Shown: positions 45,366 through 48,412 of the stretch, in pieces | Numbering within the stretch: the stretch's first letter is position 1 | Layout: each line of letters opens with the position of its first letter | Assembly: GCA_001044195.1 (NCBI GenBank) | Contig: LFCU01000238.1 | Coordinates: 1 to 48,412 of the forward strand | DNA length: 48,412 bases | Source of the DNA: Candidatus Achromatium palustre | GTDB lineage: Bacteria; Pseudomonadota; Gammaproteobacteria; Chromatiales; Chromatiaceae | Direction of reading: 5' to 3' | Translations under genes and position numbers: made by a program | The notes under the pieces: model-generated | Told to the model about the DNA's origin: nothing | What the model saw: only the letters and a program-made list of their open reading frames with translations | The model's database searches: none

Positions 45366-46157
45366 TCATGGATCCTTAAGTTGCTTTAATATTTCTGGGC
45401 TAAGGCCAGTAATTTTTTGAATTAAAGCAACATCCATACCTTCATGTAACATAGCAAGCGCAGTTTGCTGAATGCCTTCAGCTTTGCCTTTAGCAAATTT
45501 ATCCTGCTTAATCTGCTCATCACCATACTCATCAAACATTCGCGCCCGCTCCTGCGGTGAAATGGAATCACGCTCAATAGTATGCAAAACCTTTTGAATA
45601 GTTGGATTTGAATATTGAGTTTCATCTACCTCTTCATTCAGGGTGTCACGCATTGCATAGAGCCATTCTTTATATGGTTCTGGCGTTTTATCATTAGCAT
45701 AATTCGGGCATAAATAAAGCACCTGATGCGGAATTTCTCCTAATTTATTTCCATGCAGATCTTTTGGGTCAAAATCAATGAGGGATACATCTTTTTTATG
45801 GTGATCACCTGAAGTTAGCACGACGATGGTTAATACGCGCACATTGGGACGGTATTCCATGAAGGAACCGACAAATTCTAATAAAGCGGCGCAATGGTAA
45901 TGTAAGAATGGATGATAATGATCAGGATAACGTTTATATTGAATGTCTACGATAATGCGATTTTTTTTGTCTTCAGCAAATAAATCAAACCGTGAATCAA
46001 CCTTACCAATCGATGGATCAAAAGCTTTTTCAGTTTCAACGGTGTCAATTTCCAATTGAATGCCGGTTAAGTCTTTGACAAAGCCAGCAAAGATATGCGG
46101 CTTGGAAAAAGCTTTTTTGAAGATGACTCCATAATGTAATGATGCGACTTTAAGCAT
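45366..46157 (-). CDS. Rpn-family recombination-promoting nuclease (PD-(D/E)XK)
   Basis: 263 residues. N-terminal nuclease domain with Asp58 (DSRFDLFAED) and the DIQYKR motif (Asp71-x-Gln73-x-Lys75), then the family middle region (PNYANDKTPEPYKEWLYAMR) and a C-terminal helical tail (FAKGKAEGIQQTALAMLHEG). Rpn proteins in E. coli raise RecA-independent recombination by nicking DNA. This one lies at the edge of the repeat-rich TA cluster. Length and motifs look intact. Confidence 0.88.
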   Translation of the reverse strand: MLKVASLHYGVIFKKAFSKPHIFAGFVKDLTGIQLEIDTVETEKAFDPSIGKVDSRFDLFAEDKKNRIIVDIQYKRYPDHYHPFLHYHCAALLEFVGSFMEYRPNVRVLTIVVLTSGDHHKKDVSLIDFDPKDLHGNKLGEIPHQVLYLCPNYANDKTPEPYKEWLYAMRDTLNEEVDETQYSNPTIQKVLHTIERDSISPQERARMFDEYGDEQIKQDKFAKGKAEGIQQTALAMLHEGMDVALIQKITGLSPEILKQLKDP

Positions 46158-46174
46158 GATTATTTCCTCTGATT

Positions 46175-46238
46175 AGACATTATTTGAAACTTTCTATCAG
46201 TCCAGTACCAATAAAAAGTTGGGTATCAAATAATGTCT
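46175..46238. mobile_element. MITE family 3, copy D
   Basis: 64 bp, ends AGACATTATTTGAAACTTTC and GGTATCAAATAATGTCT; a diverged member of the AGACATTATCCGAAACC family. It lies between the Rpn gene and the caspase gene. Confidence 0.65.
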
Positions 46239-46246
46239 TGTGTTAG

Positions 46247-47635
46247 CTATTGATGTTGAAATTCCAACACATGTACGCAATCAGCGCAGGCGTTATTGAA
46301 AAAGCTAGCTATGTTTGATGCCCCAGTTCTACCTAAACCACGTGCTGGAGCTAACGGTAGATCACGGCTCTTGAATACTTTATTGAGTTGTGTGGTCGCC
46401 GTTGTTTCAGCCCAGGTGTTACCAGTTGCTTGGGCATTGGTGAGACGAGTAGCTAAGTTTTCAATATCCGGGCGTGGGTTACGGGAGGCAAATACATAAA
46501 AGCGTTCTTTACCAACAGTGTTATCAAGAGTATATGCCTTGCCTTGTTTGGGCAAAGTATACGTAGTTCCGGCTTGTACTGGATTAACATTGCCTAGCTG
46601 GTGGCTGCCATAGCTAGCCATTGGAAACAATCGTTGGACTTTGCCAGCAGCATCAGTCTGAAAAATATATAAAAAGCCCTGTACAGCAGGCTTGACTATA
46701 ATCTGATATTGATTTCCGCTACGCAGGATAGCTCCATCCGTAAAACTCCGAAATTGGCCGCCATAAGCAGGGCGGGTCAGAAAGTTAATATGCAAAGATA
46801 ATGCCTGCCTATCTGTATATGACGCTGGCATGTTAGCAATAGTTGACTGTGCTATTCCAGGATTAAAGAAGTAATCATCACCAACTAGAGACGAACTTTC
46901 CCAGGGTACTTGGCGTTTTTGAGTTTTATGCAAAACTTGATTACGTACCTGCCGAAACATGCGTTCTACTGCAACATTGGGTAGCAATAATGCTTTAGCG
47001 AGTGCCTCAGCATACGGACTATGTTGCCCTGTACCATCTTCAGCTACATCTCCAGGTGCTGTGGAATAGGCAATTAGCGTCCCAGTAGGTGCTTGCATCT
47101 TCGCCAATCCTCTTTTGCTGCGTCGTGATCCGCGTCGCCGTATGTTCCTGGTTATAAATGGATTGTTACGACAGGCATCTAAGATGATAAAATTAAGATT
47201 ATTGCCAGCCTGTCTCATTACATCTAGGACACTTTCAACAGCAATGGTAGCGGCCATAACACCACTGTGTGTATCTGCATTCAGATCTACAGGTACCAAT
47301 AGATTACGTCCGTCTATCTGTAGGCCGTGACCTGCATAGTAAAATAGTCCTACAGTATCAGAACCACTACTAAGCAAAGCCTCACCAAAATTTACAATAG
47401 CCTGTTGCATCTGCTGTTGGTTGGCATCTGTTACCAACATAACATCAAAATCCAGTTTGGCTAGGGTAGTTTTAAGCAAATTGGCATCATTAACCGGATT
47501 AGATAGCGCACCGAAGCTAGCATAATTATCGTTGCCAATGATAAGAGCAATGCCAGTTTTATTAGCAGCACTAATAGTCGCTGTAGCACTGGCAAGGCAT
47601 AGAAATGCTAAGATTAGTTTTTTGAACATTAGCAT
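46247..47635 (-). CDS. exported caspase-like (C14) protease with C-terminal DUF4384-type domain
   Basis: 462 residues. Signal peptide 1-23 (ATISA-AN). Caspase-like domain about 25-250, opening GIALIIGNDNYASFGALSNP, with the dyad His103 (FYYAGHGLQ) and Cys155 (IILDACRNNP). Further on is SSLVGDDYFF, then from about 275 a beta-rich domain (LHINFLTRPAYGGQF..., GFLYIFQTDAAGKVQRLFP) like DUF4384, found after C14 domains and thought to bind. The start ATG shares one base with the ompA-like stop (TAATG), so the two proteins are made together. No WD40 repeats here. Predicted periplasmic. Confidence 0.9.
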   Translation of the reverse strand: MLMFKKLILAFLCLASATATISAANKTGIALIIGNDNYASFGALSNPVNDANLLKTTLAKLDFDVMLVTDANQQQMQQAIVNFGEALLSSGSDTVGLFYYAGHGLQIDGRNLLVPVDLNADTHSGVMAATIAVESVLDVMRQAGNNLNFIILDACRNNPFITRNIRRRGSRRSKRGLAKMQAPTGTLIAYSTAPGDVAEDGTGQHSPYAEALAKALLLPNVAVERMFRQVRNQVLHKTQKRQVPWESSSLVGDDYFFNPGIAQSTIANMPASYTDRQALSLHINFLTRPAYGGQFRSFTDGAILRSGNQYQIIVKPAVQGFLYIFQTDAAGKVQRLFPMASYGSHQLGNVNPVQAGTTYTLPKQGKAYTLDNTVGKERFYVFASRNPRPDIENLATRLTNAQATGNTWAETTATTQLNKVFKSRDLPLAPARGLGRTGASNIASFFNNACADCVHVLEFQHQ

Positions 47636-48237
47636 TATTGGATCCGTGCAAACTCTACTCGCCGATTTTGAGCACGTCCGGTTTCAGTAGCATTACTAGC
47701 TATAGGTTTGTCTTCACCAAAGCCGGTGATGTGTAGACGTTGGGCTGCAACTCCTTGTTGTTGCAAGTAGTCACGTACTGCGTTAGCTCGCCGTTCTGAT
47801 AATTCACGATTATAAGCAGCGTTCCCAACATTATCAGTATGGCCACGAACCTGTAACGTTGCGCTTTTTAAACCACCCTTTAAGACCTGTGCATAGGTAT
47901 CAAGTAATCTAAAAGATTTAGAGCCAGTAATACGGGCAGAATTGGTTCTAAAAAGGATACGTGCCCCAGCTTTGGGTATAATAGCGGTATTGACGACACC
48001 AGTATTGACAATCCCAGCCATGCCACGTTTACGGATGCGTCTGCCATTGACAATTTCATAAACCCGACCACGGCGAGATTCGTATTTTTTACCATTAACC
48101 GTTGCTTTTCCATCCTTAAAAGATAAGGCCTCAATGATACCAGCTTCTGTAGTTGGAAAGGCAAGTCTGTCCGCTTGAGCAATGCCAGTATAAATAAAAA
48201 GTACGATACACGAAAACACATAGCTAATCTTCATCAT
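47635..48237 (-). CDS. OmpA-family envelope protein
   Basis: 200 residues. Signal peptide 1-22 (GIAQA-DR). A short basic N-terminal region (VNGKKYESRRGRVYEIVNGR) is followed by a complete OmpA peptidoglycan-binding domain (about 90-200): RILFRTNSARITGSKSFRLL, VRGHTDNVGNAAYNRELSER, RANAVRDYL, GFGEDKPIASN and RAQNRRVEF, with the Asp and Arg that hold diaminopimelate. It is translationally coupled to the caspase-like gene, suggesting that it anchors or presents the protease at the cell wall. AGGAG lies just before the twin ATG start. Confidence 0.92.
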   Translation of the reverse strand: MMKISYVFSCIVLFIYTGIAQADRLAFPTTEAGIIEALSFKDGKATVNGKKYESRRGRVYEIVNGRRIRKRGMAGIVNTGVVNTAIIPKAGARILFRTNSARITGSKSFRLLDTYAQVLKGGLKSATLQVRGHTDNVGNAAYNRELSERRANAVRDYLQQQGVAAQRLHITGFGEDKPIASNATETGRAQNRRVEFARIQ

Positions 48238-48412
48238 TATGCTCCTGTTTTTAGTATGTTATGGAATACAGCTAAAATCATGCCTATATTATCAATGTAA
48301 TTAAAGTTTATGCTCAATATACGGCACTGGTTCAGTCTAATTCATCAACTAACATTATGTTATTTAAAAACAATTTTTATTATGCTATCCTCTAAAATCG
48401 TCTCAAAATTTT

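Overview
The window is AT-rich bacterial DNA, most likely from a sulfur-oxidising gammaproteobacterium of the Thiotrichales type (Beggiatoa, Thioploca and Achromatium relatives). This placement is inferred from four things: a sulfide:quinone oxidoreductase-like gene, the conserved thrS-infC-rpmI-rplT block, many WD40/caspase-like genes, and a dense load of toxin-antitoxin (TA) genes, small inverted-repeat elements and palindromic repeats. No rRNA or other marker fixes the genus.

Layout. (1) 1-6.4 kb, accessory: a secreted 15-blade WD40 protein, a small membrane protein, a broken tandem copy of that pair holding a VapBC-like module, a phage Rha-like regulator and two small inverted-repeat elements. 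(2) 6.7-21.4 kb, mostly core: a TPR-like protein, rplT, rpmI, infC (ATC start), thrS, tRNA-Val(GAC), a CPBP membrane protease, tRNA-Met(CAT) with a consensus promoter, an SQR-like flavoprotein followed by a 38-residue micro-ORF, ligA, nadE, a Uma2-like nuclease and a beta-CASP RNase-like protein. (3) 21.6-27.6 kb: a nucleotide-sugar cluster (dehydrogenase, epimerase, DegT aminotransferase) whose aminotransferase carries an N-terminal PIN domain. (4) 27.6-48.4 kb, highly accessory: three caspase-like (peptidase C14) genes, each with an export signal. They come as a lipoprotein-lipoprotein-WD40/caspase operon, a large peptidoglycan-binding/WD40/caspase protein, and an OmpA-caspase operon. Among them lie about eight TA or TA-like modules, a Rpn-family nuclease, an IS630-family element and repeated short fragments of the 5' end of the large caspase gene.

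How the parts may work together. The caspase-like proteins have exported sensor-like modules (WD40 propellers, peptidoglycan-binding domains, an OmpA partner) joined or coupled to a His-Cys protease module, so they look like envelope-sensing executioner proteases; this is inference. TA modules sit between remnants of caspase/WD40 genes in the same orientation, which suggests that recombination between duplicated gene segments and insertion of TA cassettes shaped the region. The most unusual items are the PIN-aminotransferase fusion with a translationally coupled small upstream gene, a retropepsin-like gene arranged like a TA toxin, the repeat-bracketed TA cassettes, and the SQR-linked micro-ORF.

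Limits: family names come from motif recognition by eye. No database search was run, and repeat identities were judged by direct reading.
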